Source: Citrifermentans bremense (GTDB taxonomy: Bacteria; Desulfobacterota; Desulfuromonadia; Geobacterales; Geobacteraceae). Taken from it: a stretch of DNA of 64,000 bases. The notes under the pieces were generated by a model. That model was not told the DNA's origin and did not search any database. It was given only the letters and a program-made list of their open reading frames with translations. The position numbers and the translations under genes are program-made. How positions within the stretch are numbered: the first letter of the stretch is position 1; each line of letters starts with the position of its first letter. The stretch lies in NCBI RefSeq assembly GCF_014218275.1, contig NZ_AP023213.1, positions 1,342,001 through 1,406,000 on the forward strand, read 5' to 3'. Below are positions 27,777-35,847 of the stretch, one piece after another.

Positions 27777-28340
27777 TTAGGCCTGGTTTTTCGCTTCCGC
27801 CTCGTACTTCTCCACCACGCTCCTGTAATGCGCCTCGAACCCTGCTGCCGACTTTTCCTCGGCCGCGCGGTACCCCGCCACGATGTCCTCGCGCATCTCC
27901 TCCGGGAGCACCCGCTCCGCCAGGGGGTAGAGTATGTCGTCCTCCTTGGCGATATGATCCCGCAGAAGCTCCAGGTACCCCCTCGCGTTGGCGACTATGG
28001 CCTCTTCCTGTCCCGCTTCGCCGGCTAAGGCGCGGGTCGCCGCCTCCTCCATCCCCTTCACGAAGGCCCTTCCCAGGTCGTGCTCCATCAGCATTGCCGC
28101 CACGGGGCTGTTGGCCTTGGGCATGCCGTTTGCCACCAGGGCTTCGAACAGGACATCCTCCTCCTTGGCGTGGTGGAAACGGTCGGCGTAATTCCTGATG
28201 AAGTCGACCCCGTCCAGGTAGAACCGGTAATTCTTGAAGGTGCCCTCTTCAGTGCGTTTCGCGTTCTGCTCCAAAAGGGCGAGCATGCGCAGTATCAGCT
28301 GGTGTTCGTCCTTGAGCCTCTGGGTGATGTCCCGTTTCAT
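27777..28340 (-). CDS. Hemerythrin-like di-iron protein
   Basis: A 187-residue protein of the hemerythrin HHE-domain family. Histidine/glutamate ligand spacing is visible in KDEHQLILRML, FHHAKEEDVLFEAL, MLMEHDLGRAFV and LRDHIAKEDDILYPL. Such proteins bind oxygen or NO at a di-iron centre, or help repair Fe-S proteins. The ATG at 28340 follows a GAGGAGGA ribosome site; the ORF track frame running to 28694 lies over the next gene. It ends the three-gene operon described at 28343 and 28879. Confidence 0.9.
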   Translation of the reverse strand: MKRDITQRLKDEHQLILRMLALLEQNAKRTEEGTFKNYRFYLDGVDFIRNYADRFHHAKEEDVLFEALVANGMPKANSPVAAMLMEHDLGRAFVKGMEEAATRALAGEAGQEEAIVANARGYLELLRDHIAKEDDILYPLAERVLPEEMREDIVAGYRAAEEKSAAGFEAHYRSVVEKYEAEAKNQA

Positions 28341-28342
28341 CC

Positions 28343-28801
28343 CTAGTTCCTCCTCTCCCCGTTGATGCCGATCACCGCGGTCTCGAGCGGTATCTCCTTG
28401 CCGGAGAGCGTGAGCGCCTGACGCACCATCATGTCCAGACCGCGGCAGCAGGGGACTTCCATGATGGCAACGGTGATGCTCTTTACCTCGTTTTCCCTGA
28501 AGATCGTCGCCAGTTTTTCCACGTAGGGGGTGCTGTCGTCGAGTTTCGGGCAGGCTATCGCCAGTGCCTTTCCCTTCAAAAGGTCGCTGTGGAAGCTTCC
28601 CAGCGCGAAGGCGACGCAGTCCGCCGCGATCAGTATGTCGCTGTCCTGGAACCAGGGGGCGGTGGGGGGGACCAGGTGCAGCTGCACCGGCCACTGCCGC
28701 AATTCCGAAGCCGCCTTAACCGTGGTCTCCTGCTCGTTTGCCTCGTTCCTCTCGATAACCCTTGCCATGCTGCCCGGGCAGCCGCATCCTGCATGTGCCA
28801 T
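28343..28801 (-). CDS. Uncharacterised protein with CGCPGSM motif, related to Fe-S protein C-termini
   Basis: A 152-residue protein starting MAHAGCGCPGSM, resembling a metal-binding peptide. The rest (WFQDSDILIAADCVAFALG, KGKALAIACPKLDD, MEVPCCRGLDMM) resembles the C-terminal half of larger ferredoxin-type proteins found in Desulfuromonadota. In those relatives an N-terminal pair of 4Fe-4S clusters precedes this domain; here that part is absent. Its stop lies two bases before the hemerythrin start, so the genes are coupled. Function unknown; a redox or NO/oxygen response is suggested by the neighbours. Confidence 0.65.
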   Translation of the reverse strand: MAHAGCGCPGSMARVIERNEANEQETTVKAASELRQWPVQLHLVPPTAPWFQDSDILIAADCVAFALGSFHSDLLKGKALAIACPKLDDSTPYVEKLATIFRENEVKSITVAIMEVPCCRGLDMMVRQALTLSGKEIPLETAVIGINGERRN

Positions 28802-28878
28802 GTTCTTATCTCCTGTTATTGTAATTATTTTGAATGGTGCCGGTTATGTCGATGGTGCCCAAGTCCTTCAGGCACCGG

Positions 28879-29103
28879 CTAATTTTCCGCTTTTTGATCC
28901 AAATAGTCATTTATTTCTTTTTCGACCGAGGCTTCCTGCTCCTTGGTCAGCCCGTGGATCGATACCACGTCCTTCAGAAGGCAGATACCGACCTTGCAGG
29001 TGACGCAACCGATCTCGTAGCGGTTCAGGATCTCGCCGATCCCGGGGTGGCTTGCTATCACGTTTTGTATCGCCGCATCTCCTAAGCCGTTTTTGAATTC
29101 CAT
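28879..29103 (-). CDS. DUF1858 small protein (ScdA N-terminal-like)
   Basis: A 74-residue protein with a DUF1858/ScdA_N-like domain: ASHPGIGEILNRYEIGC, then CVTCKVGICLL with paired cysteines. In iron-repair proteins of the YtfE/RIC/ScdA group a comparable domain precedes a hemerythrin domain; here the two parts are separate genes in one operon. The longer frame to 29175 is not used because ATG 29103 follows GGAGGGAGC. Confidence 0.85.
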   Translation of the reverse strand: MEFKNGLGDAAIQNVIASHPGIGEILNRYEIGCVTCKVGICLLKDVVSIHGLTKEQEASVEKEINDYLDQKAEN

Positions 29104-29161
29104 CTGCTCCCTCCTGTGCGTTTCGTTGAACTGAAGATAGCGCCGCCAAGGAAAATTGTTT

Positions 29162-29175
29162 ATGACATGGGTCAA
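29162..29175 (-). promoter_or_regulatory. CRP/FNR-type operator upstream of the DUF1858-hemerythrin operon
   Basis: On the minus strand bases 29175-29162 read TTGAC-CCAT-GTCAT, one base off the symmetric TTGAC-N4-GTCAA used by HcpR/FNR-like regulators. It is about 60 bases upstream of the first start codon. Together with the hemerythrin gene this suggests control by oxygen or nitrosative stress. Confidence 0.45.
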
Positions 29176-29286
29176 AAATATACGATTCTCCGCATGCCTT
29201 GGAAAATGGCTCTATGATCGGAGAATCATTGACCTCTTCATGAATGCGCGTAGAATTGGTGGCTAAAACAAAAAATGGAGGCGGCG

Positions 29287-29940
29287 ATGGAACATGACCT
29301 GAGATCGCAGATAGCTGCGCTGGAGCATTCCTACCGCGCGAATTCCCCAGAAAAGGCGGAACTCCTCGACAAGGCGTACCGGGATATTGCCGCCTGTGCC
29401 AGCACGGCAGGAGCCCCAAAGGCCGGCGGCGAGGCCCCCGATTTCACCCTGCCCAACGCGGTGGGGATACCGGTCAGGCTCTCCGATGCGCTTACCAACG
29501 GGCCCGTGGTGCTCACCTTCTACCGGGGGATCTGGTGACCATACTGCAGCCTTCAGTTGAGGGCCTACCAGAAGATCCTCCCGCAAGTGTTGCACCTTGG
29601 GGCGGCGCTCATCGCGGTCTCGCCGCAGAGCCCGGACAAGACCCAGGCGACGCTCTTGAAGAACTTCCTGCAGTACGAGGTCTTGAGCGACCTGGGAAAC
29701 CAGGTCGCCCGCAGCTACGGGCTCGTGTACCGGCTTCCGGACTGGGTGCGCGAGCTCTACATCTCCTTGGGGGTGAACCTTCCAGAGTACAACGCCGACC
29801 AGTCGTGGGAGCTTCCTTTAGCGGGAACCTTCGTGATCGGGCAAAACCGGCGTGTCATCCTGAGCTACGTGGACAGCGACCCTAGGAACCGTCTGGAGCC
29901 GCAGGCAATACTGGATGTGCTGGGGGCGAAGCACGCTTAA
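29287..29940 (+). CDS. Peroxiredoxin-like selenoprotein read through an in-frame UGA
   Basis: Two open frames, 29287-29538 and the continuation to 29940, are the same frame interrupted only by UGA at 29536-29538. Read as selenocysteine, the active site becomes FYRGIW-U-PYC, the redox motif of the AhpC/TSA-like (YRGxWCPYC) family with the first cysteine replaced. Surrounding sequence is continuous before (GEAPDFTLPNA) and after (SLQLRAYQKILPQ, LIAVSPQSPD), total 217 residues, U84 and C87. A SECIS-like hairpin lies just after the UGA. A conventional annotation would show two pseudogene halves. The enzyme should reduce peroxides or disulfides; its partner is unknown. Confidence 0.85.
29544..29571 (+). 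promoter_or_regulatory. Bacterial SECIS-like hairpin after the UGA
   Basis: CTG...CAG (29544-29546 with 29569-29571) and GCCTTC...GAGGGC (29549-29554 with 29559-29564) form a two-part stem with a four-base apical loop AGTT. The loop G (29556) is 18 bases after the UGA, in the range used by bacterial SelB-dependent SECIS elements. The fold was made by eye. Confidence 0.6.
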
Positions 29941-29944
29941 GTCT

Positions 29945-29985
29945 ATCCCTCACCCCACCCCTCTCCCAGAGGGCGAGGGAGAGCT
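29945..29985. repeat. REP-like inverted repeat between the selenoprotein and pfk genes
   Basis: A C-rich arm (CCCTCTCCC) and a G-rich arm (GGGCGAGGG) separated by AGA form a hairpin. This CACCCC/CTCTCCC-type palindrome is a common intergenic repeat in bacteria. It has no T-run, so it is not a convincing terminator; a T-run lies 50 bases further. Confidence 0.5.
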
Positions 29986-30076
29986 GGATGAGAGGGCGAG
30001 TTGGGAAGAGTTGGGGGCTGTATTTTTTTTGAAGGGGGGCCATGTCCCCCGTAGCTTCAGCGAAGGGGGAGGCCAG

Positions 30077-31162
30077 GTGTCCAAAAGAATCGGAATACTC
30101 ACCGGGGGAGGGGATTGCCCCGGGCTTAACGCAGTGATCAGGGGGGTGGTCAAGTCGGCGGTCGGCCGCGGCTGGAAGGTGGTCGGTATAGAGGACGGCT
30201 TCGACGGGTTCCTGCACCCGGAGAAGTGCCGCTGTCTCGGGCTCGAAGAGGTGCGCGGCATCCTCCCCTTGGGGGGCACCATACTCGGCACCAGCAACAG
30301 GGGAAACCCCTTCGCCTTCCCGATGGTGCGCGAAGGGAAAGTGGAACTGGTCGACGTCTCCGACGAGGTCTGCTCCCGCATAAAGCACCTGGGGCTTTCG
30401 GCTCTGGTCGTCGTCGGGGGGGACGGCTCGCTGAAGATCGCCCAGGAGCTGATGCGCCGGGGCGTCCCCATCGTGGGGGTCCCGAAGACCATAGACAACG
30501 ACCTTCTGGAAACCGACGTCACCTTCGGCTACAACACGGCGCTCGAGACCGCAACCGAGGCGCTCGACAAGCTCCACTCCACCGCGGAGAGCCACCACCG
30601 GGTCATGGTGCTGGAGGTCATGGGACGCTACGCCGGATGGATCGCCCTAGAGTCCGGGATAGCCGGCGGCGCCGACGTGATCCTCGTTCCGGAAATCCCC
30701 TACGACATCGAGAAGGTTTCCCAGGCGATCCTCGAGCGCGGCCGCCGCGGCCGCCGCTTCAGCGTGGTGGTCGTGGCCGAAGGCGCTTTCCCCAAGGGAG
30801 GCGGGCGCGTGGTCAAGGAGGCCGCGGGGGGGAAATCCGTCGTGGAGCGCCTGGGCGGGGTAGGGGAAGCCTTTTCCCGGGAGCTCGGCGGGGTGCTGGA
30901 GATGGACATCAGGGTCACGGTGCTGGGGCATCTGCAGCGCGGCGGGTCTCCCTCGACCTTCGACCGCTGCATAGGAAGCCGCTTCGGGGTGAAGGCGGTG
31001 GAACTGATCGAGAGCGAGGCCTTCGGCCACATGGTCTGCCTCAAGGGGCGCCACATCACCTCGGTGCCGATCGAGGACGCGATACGGAGCCTCAACCTCA
31101 TCGATCCTGGGGGCGAGATGGTGCGCCACGCCGAGGCGCTCGGCATCATGCTGGGGAGGTAA
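30077..31162 (+). CDS. 6-phosphofructokinase
   Basis: A 361-residue phosphofructokinase: GILTGGGDCPGLNAVIRG (nucleotide/phosphate site), VVGGDGSLK, PKTIDNDL (catalytic TIDND with a lysine before it, as in mixed-substrate group III enzymes) and EVMGRYAGWIA. The GGDG glycine suggests ATP use rather than PPi, but that is inferred. GTG 30077 with GGGGGAGG is chosen; the frame is open from 29915. It phosphorylates fructose-6-phosphate. Confidence 0.92.
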   Translation: MSKRIGILTGGGDCPGLNAVIRGVVKSAVGRGWKVVGIEDGFDGFLHPEKCRCLGLEEVRGILPLGGTILGTSNRGNPFAFPMVREGKVELVDVSDEVCSRIKHLGLSALVVVGGDGSLKIAQELMRRGVPIVGVPKTIDNDLLETDVTFGYNTALETATEALDKLHSTAESHHRVMVLEVMGRYAGWIALESGIAGGADVILVPEIPYDIEKVSQAILERGRRGRRFSVVVVAEGAFPKGGGRVVKEAAGGKSVVERLGGVGEAFSRELGGVLEMDIRVTVLGHLQRGGSPSTFDRCIGSRFGVKAVELIESEAFGHMVCLKGRHITSVPIEDAIRSLNLIDPGGEMVRHAEALGIMLGR

Positions 31163-31169
31163 GTTACTG

Positions 31170-31198
31170 TTGACTTTGACTAATGTCTGCTCTAGACT
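31170..31198 (+). promoter_or_regulatory. Sigma-70-like promoter of the GAF/chemoreceptor gene
   Basis: TTGACT (31170-31175), a 17-base spacer and TAGACT (31193-31198) lie 79 bases before the chemoreceptor-like start. Confidence 0.5.
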
Positions 31199-31276
31199 GC
31201 GGAACCTGGAGCAGACCGTGAAAAATCCCGCATCGCGCCCCTGTGCGTCGAGCGGGAGCAAAGAGGTGCCCTGAAC

Positions 31277-33268
31277 ATGAAGAACCCATTCGCCGATGCC
31301 AACAGAAGTGTGAAATACGCGCTCATCGGCTTTTTCCTTGGCATATCGGCACCGCTTGGCTGGATACTGCTGCGCCTGATGCTTTTCTCCGACCCCAACG
31401 TCCCCTTAGCCGTCCAGGCCTTTGCCGAGATGAAGCAAAGCGCGCAGGGTATGGCGCTCTACATCTACATGGGCGGGGGCACCGCCTGCGTCCTCGCCGT
31501 GTTCGGCCATTTCATCGGCCGCGCCGTGGACGAACTGCACCAAAAAGGGGAGAGGCTCGACGCCCTGGTGCAGGAAGTCGACGCCCAGAAGAAGCTGTTC
31601 GAGAACCGTTACAAGGTGCTGGACAACAACATAAAGAACTTCCACAAGATCGGCAGCCGGATCCAGAAGGCGGTGCAAAAGGACGACGTGCTGGCGCTCT
31701 GCGTCGAGGGGTTGCACGAGGTGCTCGGCTACGAGCGAGTCAACGTCCTGATGGCGGACCCGGAGCGAAAGAACCTCTACTTCGCAGTGACCGCGGGGAA
31801 CGAGGCGCCGGTCGGGCCCGAGGTGACCATCCCGCTGGACGGCCGATCCGGCGTCATCTTCAAGAGCTTCCAGGACAAGCAGGTCTACTTCATAGAGAAC
31901 ATCACCGACTACCCCGCAGACTTCATGCTGCAGCCCCCCTTCAACGGGATCGAGCCTCTGCGCTCCACCACCTTCATCCTCTGCCCCATCGTCCTTAAGG
32001 GCGAGACCATAGGCGTCTTCGGCCTCGACAACAAGAAGAGCCACCGGGCTCTGAACGACACCGACGTCGACACCATCCGGCTCTTTGCGGACCAGGCGGC
32101 CGCCGCGCTGATGCGGATCAGCCTGCTCCAGTCCATAGACCTCCTCACCCTGGAGCTGGGTAAGACCTTCTCCGAGACCCTGATGAAGAGGGAGAACTAC
32201 TCCTCGAACCTCTTCCGCCTCAAAAGCGCCGCCGATTCCCTGGCGAACGGGGCGCTGAAGATCGACGCCGCCGCGCACGGGATGATGGAATCGGTGGACG
32301 GCGCCAGCGTCTCCGCCGCGGAGATCTCCATCGCCACCGACCAGATCACCCAGAACATGGACGCGCTCTCCGACTCGGTCTACAAGTCGGTCTCCGCCAT
32401 GGAGCAGATCACCACCACGCTCAGGCAGGTGGAAAAGAGCACCGGGCACTCGCACGGCCTCTCCGTCCGGGTTAAGGAACATGCCGAGCAGGGGACGCAG
32501 ATCGTGCGCGAGACGGTGGATGCCCTCGCCGAGATCCAGCGCTCGGTCGACCTTTCCTACCAGGGGATCAAGCGGCTCAGCGCCAACAGCGGCAGGATCG
32601 AAGGGTTCGTCAGCGTCATCAACGACATCACCAAGAGGACCAACCTCCTGGCCCTGAACGCCTCCATCATCGCGGCCCAGGCGGGGGAATACGGCAAGAG
32701 CTTCGGCGTCGTCGCCGACGAGATCCGGAACCTCTCCCTGCAGACCGGGCTCTCCACCGGCGAGATCACCGGGATCATCGAGGAGATCATGACCGAGTCC
32801 AGGACCGCCGCGGACAACGTCACCGCCACAAAGGACCTGGTGAAGAAAGGGGTGAAGTTAGGCCAGCTGACCGGCGCCTCCCTGACGAGCATCCTGGACA
32901 GCTCGCAGAAGGCGCTGGACATGACCCAGCAGATCAAGCTCGCCACCCAGGAGCAGGCGACCTCGGTGCAACTGGTGAGCCGCTCCATCGAGGACGTGAG
33001 CTCCATGACCATGCAGATCTTCAAGGCTTCGAAGGAGCAGGCGCAGGCGACCAAGACCGTGGCGCGGGCTCTCGAGGACGTGAAGGAGATGAGCCACAGC
33101 GTCGCCTCGTCGGTCGGCAGGCAGACCGCCGACAGCAACGAGATCAAGGGGGCGATAGATTACGTCGCCAGGATGGCCGATGGCATCTTCGACGGGATCG
33201 AGCAGCGCCAGAACGAAAGCGGCGCCGTTGTGAACGAGCTCGAACAGATGAGGGCCAGCGCGGAATAG
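31277..33268 (+). CDS. Membrane protein with GAF and methyl-accepting signalling domains
   Basis: A 663-residue protein: two N-terminal transmembrane helices (about residues 14-38 and 57-80) with a short loop between, a coiled-coil linker, a GAF domain (about residues 130-285, [40 protein letters not shown]), and a C-terminal MCP signalling helix pair with the conserved tip [17 protein letters not shown]. The sensing unit is cytoplasmic GAF rather than a periplasmic ligand pocket. It likely feeds a CheA pathway in response to an internal signal. No cheR/cheB genes adjoin. Confidence 0.88.
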   Translation: MKNPFADANRSVKYALIGFFLGISAPLGWILLRLMLFSDPNVPLAVQAFAEMKQSAQGMALYIYMGGGTACVLAVFGHFIGRAVDELHQKGERLDALVQEVDAQKKLFENRYKVLDNNIKNFHKIGSRIQKAVQKDDVLALCVEGLHEVLGYERVNVLMADPERKNLYFAVTAGNEAPVGPEVTIPLDGRSGVIFKSFQDKQVYFIENITDYPADFMLQPPFNGIEPLRSTTFILCPIVLKGETIGVFGLDNKKSHRALNDTDVDTIRLFADQAAAALMRISLLQSIDLLTLELGKTFSETLMKRENYSSNLFRLKSAADSLANGALKIDAAAHGMMESVDGASVSAAEISIATDQITQNMDALSDSVYKSVSAMEQITTTLRQVEKSTGHSHGLSVRVKEHAEQGTQIVRETVDALAEIQRSVDLSYQGIKRLSANSGRIEGFVSVINDITKRTNLLALNASIIAAQAGEYGKSFGVVADEIRNLSLQTGLSTGEITGIIEEIMTESRTAADNVTATKDLVKKGVKLGQLTGASLTSILDSSQKALDMTQQIKLATQEQATSVQLVSRSIEDVSSMTMQIFKASKEQAQATKTVARALEDVKEMSHSVASSVGRQTADSNEIKGAIDYVARMADGIFDGIEQRQNESGAVVNELEQMRASAE

Positions 33269-33312
33269 GCCGCAAAGAGAAATGACTGGACATTTATATG
33301 TCCCTGTGTTAA

Positions 33313-33341
33313 TTCACTAACGGTGTTTGGCCCGCTATAGT
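33313..33341 (+). promoter_or_regulatory. panB: Promoter upstream of panBCD leader
   Basis: TTCACT (33313-33318), a 17-base spacer and TATAGT (33336-33341). The inferred transcript starts near 33348 and would run about 255 bases before the panB start codon. Confidence 0.45.
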
Positions 33342-33467
33342 CAAGTGGAGCCGCGACGGACACCGGAATAAGATACATACCGCCTGGATTTCGCAAGGAA
33401 CCGGTACGGGAAGCGATAGCTTGGAGAGCGTCTTGCGCCGTTTTTGCGCGCATCCCGCTATTTGACA

Positions 33468-33497
33468 GCGTCTTCCTACCAGAAGGCGTTTTTTTTT
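33468..33497 (+). terminator. Intrinsic terminator in the panB leader (attenuator candidate)
   Basis: A seven-bp stem CGTCTTC/GAAGGCG with a six-base loop is followed by a run of nine T residues. It lies after the promoter but about 100 bases before panB, so transcription must bypass it to reach panB. Confidence 0.7.
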
Positions 33498-33603
33498 GTC
33501 TTGCAGGCGATTGCCGGCTGCGGCGACACCTTGTTTTGAAGCAGCGTATACCATTTTGCCCGTGCAGAAACGGGGCGGGGAAACCCGCGGGGGTAGCGGA
33601 TAG

Positions 33604-34407
33604 ATGCAGAAGCAGAAAACCATCCTCGATTTTCAAAGGATGAAGGCTGAAGGGGAAAAGATAGCGGTCCTGACCAGCTACGACTTCCCCATGACCGGGA
33701 TCATGGATGCCTGCGGCATCGACATGATCCTCGTGGGGGACTCGGTGGGGGTCGTGGTCGCAGGGTACGACAACACGCTGCCGGTCACCATGGAGGACAT
33801 GATCTACCACACCCGCGCCGTGATGCGGGCGCGCCCCAAGGCGTTCGTGGTGGCGGACCTTCCCTTTCTCTCCTACCAGACCGATCTGAAGAGCGCGAGG
33901 CTGAACGCCGGCCTCCTGGTGAAGGATGGCGGCGCCGCGGCCGTAAAGCTCGAAGGGGGCGTCAACGTGGCGGAAACCATAAGCGCCATCACCGACATGG
34001 ACGTGCCGGTCATGGGGCACATCGGCCTCACCCCGCAGTCGCTGCACCGCATGGGCGGCTTCAAGGTGCAGGGCAAGGGGGAGGAGCAGGCCGAGAAGCT
34101 CATGGCCGACGCCCTGGCCGTCGAGCGTGCCGGGGCCTTCGCCGTGGTGCTGGAAGGGATCCCCATGTCGCTGGCGCAGAAGATCACCGCGGAGCTCACC
34201 ATCCCGACCATCGGCATCGGGGCGGGGCCGCACTGCGACGGCCAGGTGCTGGTGATCCACGACATCCTGGGCCTTTGCAGCAAGTACTCCCCGAAGTTCG
34301 TCAAGCGCTACGCGGAACTCGCCCCCCTGATCGGCGAGGCCTGCTCCAACTACATAGCCGAGGTAAAAGGCGGCACATTCCCGGAAGAAAGGCACGGTTT
34401 CAAATGA
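33604..34407 (+). CDS. panB: 3-methyl-2-oxobutanoate hydroxymethyltransferase PanB
   Basis: A 267-residue PanB, the first committed step of pantothenate synthesis, adding a hydroxymethyl group to 2-oxoisovalerate. Signatures seen are [35 protein letters not shown], the VKLEGG active-site strand and [12 protein letters not shown]. The stop TGA overlaps the panC ATG. Expression is probably set by the upstream leader. Confidence 0.96.
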   Translation: MQKQKTILDFQRMKAEGEKIAVLTSYDFPMTGIMDACGIDMILVGDSVGVVVAGYDNTLPVTMEDMIYHTRAVMRARPKAFVVADLPFLSYQTDLKSARLNAGLLVKDGGAAAVKLEGGVNVAETISAITDMDVPVMGHIGLTPQSLHRMGGFKVQGKGEEQAEKLMADALAVERAGAFAVVLEGIPMSLAQKITAELTIPTIGIGAGPHCDGQVLVIHDILGLCSKYSPKFVKRYAELAPLIGEACSNYIAEVKGGTFPEERHGFK

Positions 34408-35243
34408 TAGTCATCCATTCGGTCGCGCAGATGCAGCAGTACGCGAGGGAAAGGCGGGGCGAGATCGCCCTGGTTCCCACCATGGGTTACCTGCACGAGG
34501 GGCATGCCTCCCTCATGGTGGAAGCGCGCAAGCGCGCTAAGTTCGTGGTGGCGAGCATCTTCGTCAACCCCACCCAGTTCGGCGTCAACGAGGACCTGGA
34601 CAGCTACCCGCGGGACCTCGAGCACGACAAGGAGATAGCCGAGAAGGCCGGCGTCGACGTCATCTTCGCACCCACCGCCGCCGACATGTACCCCGCGGGG
34701 TACCAGAGCTACCTGAACGTCGAGGAGATCACCGCGCACCTTTGCGGCGCCAGCAGGCCGGGCCATTTCCGCGGCGTCACCACCGTGGTCGCCAAGCTGT
34801 TCAACATCGTCGCCCCGAAGGTCGCCCTATTCGGCAAGAAGGACTTCCAGCAGCTCGCCGTCATCAGGCGCATGGTGCAGGACTTCAACTTCGACGTCGA
34901 GATCGTGGGGATGCCGATCGTGCGGGAGAAAGACGGGCTCGCCATGAGCTCCAGGAACACCAAACTCTCCCCCGCGGAAAGGGAACAGGCGCTTTGCCTC
35001 TCCCGTTCCATAGCTGCAGCGAAGAAGGCTTTCAGGGGAGGGGAGCGGGACGTCGCTGCGCTGAAAAAGGCCGCCGTCGCCGTGATCGAGGCAGAGAAGT
35101 CGCCGCAGATCGACTACCTTGAGTTCAGGGACCAGGACAGCCTGCTCCCGTTGGATAAGGCGGATGAGAGGACGCTCCTCGCACTGGCGGTGCGGGTGGG
35201 TTCGGTACGATTGATAGACAACAGCATACTAGGGGAGGATTAG
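34404..35243 (+). CDS. panC: Pantothenate synthetase PanC
   Basis: A 279-residue pantothenate synthetase with the HxGH nucleotide-binding motif ([14 protein letters not shown]), FVNPTQFG, the [17 protein letters not shown] loop and SSRNTKL. It joins pantoate and beta-alanine using ATP. The start overlaps the panB stop (ATGA). PanD follows five bases after its stop, so all three are cotranscribed. Confidence 0.97.
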   Translation: MIVIHSVAQMQQYARERRGEIALVPTMGYLHEGHASLMVEARKRAKFVVASIFVNPTQFGVNEDLDSYPRDLEHDKEIAEKAGVDVIFAPTAADMYPAGYQSYLNVEEITAHLCGASRPGHFRGVTTVVAKLFNIVAPKVALFGKKDFQQLAVIRRMVQDFNFDVEIVGMPIVREKDGLAMSSRNTKLSPAEREQALCLSRSIAAAKKAFRGGERDVAALKKAAVAVIEAEKSPQIDYLEFRDQDSLLPLDKADERTLLALAVRVGSVRLIDNSILGED

Positions 35244-35248
35244 AAGAT

Positions 35249-35653
35249 ATGGACAGGAAGATGCTGAAGAGCAAGATCCACAGGGCCACCGTAACCGGCG
35301 CGGACCTTCACTACGAGGGAAGCATCACCATCGACCTCGACCTCATGGAAGCGGCCGACATCATCCCGTACGAGGCCGTCTGCATCTGGGACGTCACCAA
35401 CGGGAGCCGTTTCGAGACCTACGCCATCGAGGGCGAGCGCGGTTCCGGCGTCATCTGCATCAACGGCGCCGCCGCAAGGCTCGTGGCCCCGCAGGACCTG
35501 GTCATCATCGCCAGCTTCGTCAACATGGACAACGCCGAGGCCATGGCCCACGAGCCGAAGCTCGTCTTCGTGGACGACAAGAACCGTATGCTCGAAAGCC
35601 GCAAGGAAGTGGCCGGCCAGGCGACCCTGAAGAGCGTGCACTGGAAGAACTAG
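35249..35653 (+). CDS. panD: Aspartate 1-decarboxylase PanD
   Basis: A 134-residue PanD proenzyme that makes beta-alanine for PanC. Autocatalytic cleavage at G24-S25 (in HYEGSIT) gives a pyruvoyl enzyme; the residue position is the same as in E. coli. K9 (KIHR) and the N72-type INGAAARL segment are in place. It completes panBCD. Confidence 0.97.
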   Translation: MDRKMLKSKIHRATVTGADLHYEGSITIDLDLMEAADIIPYEAVCIWDVTNGSRFETYAIEGERGSGVICINGAAARLVAPQDLVIIASFVNMDNAEAMAHEPKLVFVDDKNRMLESRKEVAGQATLKSVHWKN

Positions 35654-35685
35654 GGTAATTTCCCGGGCACCCGAAGCAAAAAACA

Positions 35686-35756
35686 GGGACGCTGATAGAA
35701 TCTGTGGGGTCTGCTTTAAAAGAGACTGCCCGTTTCCGTCGGCGTCCCCATTTTTA
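35686..35756 (+). terminator. Branched stem-loop terminator after panD
   Basis: Outer arms GGGACGC (35686-35692) and GCGTCCC (35742-35748) enclose an inner hairpin built on GGGGTCT...AGACTGCCC, and the outer stem is followed by CATTTTTATT. It ends panBCD, but the size (about 70 nt) and branching are larger than a simple terminator, so a stable RNA is also possible. Confidence 0.6.
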
Positions 35757-35847
35757 TTGGTTCAGCATCCTATTGTTCAGTCGCAGGCTTGCGCGGCTCC
35801 ATTTCCTTTAGGTCACGTCTGCAGTCAACGCTTTTGGGGGTCTCTCC

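Larger units (their letters stand above)
33269..33603 (+). other. Non-coding leader region upstream of panB
   Basis: This 335-base gap holds no credible ORF. A 16-base palindrome GGACAT-TTAT-ATGTCC sits at 33288-33303, a promoter at 33313-33341, and a structured leader of about 250 nt containing an intrinsic terminator at 33468-33490. An upstream AGCGTCTT (33427) is repeated at the terminator stem (33467), offering a possible alternative pairing. Such an arrangement fits attenuation; the pan RNA motif known upstream of panB in some Deltaproteobacteria is a candidate, but I could not verify its consensus. Confidence 0.5.

Noticed and set aside
29275-29538. Reading 29287-29538 and 29557-29940 as two separate genes or as a pseudogene
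   Set aside because: Both parts are in one frame, the only interruption is UGA in the redox motif, and a hairpin follows. Selenocysteine explains all of it.
33304-33603. Cyclic-di-GMP (GEMM) riboswitch before panB
   Set aside because: The GEMM landmark sequences (for example the GCAAAGCC and GGTAGC-type segments) are absent.
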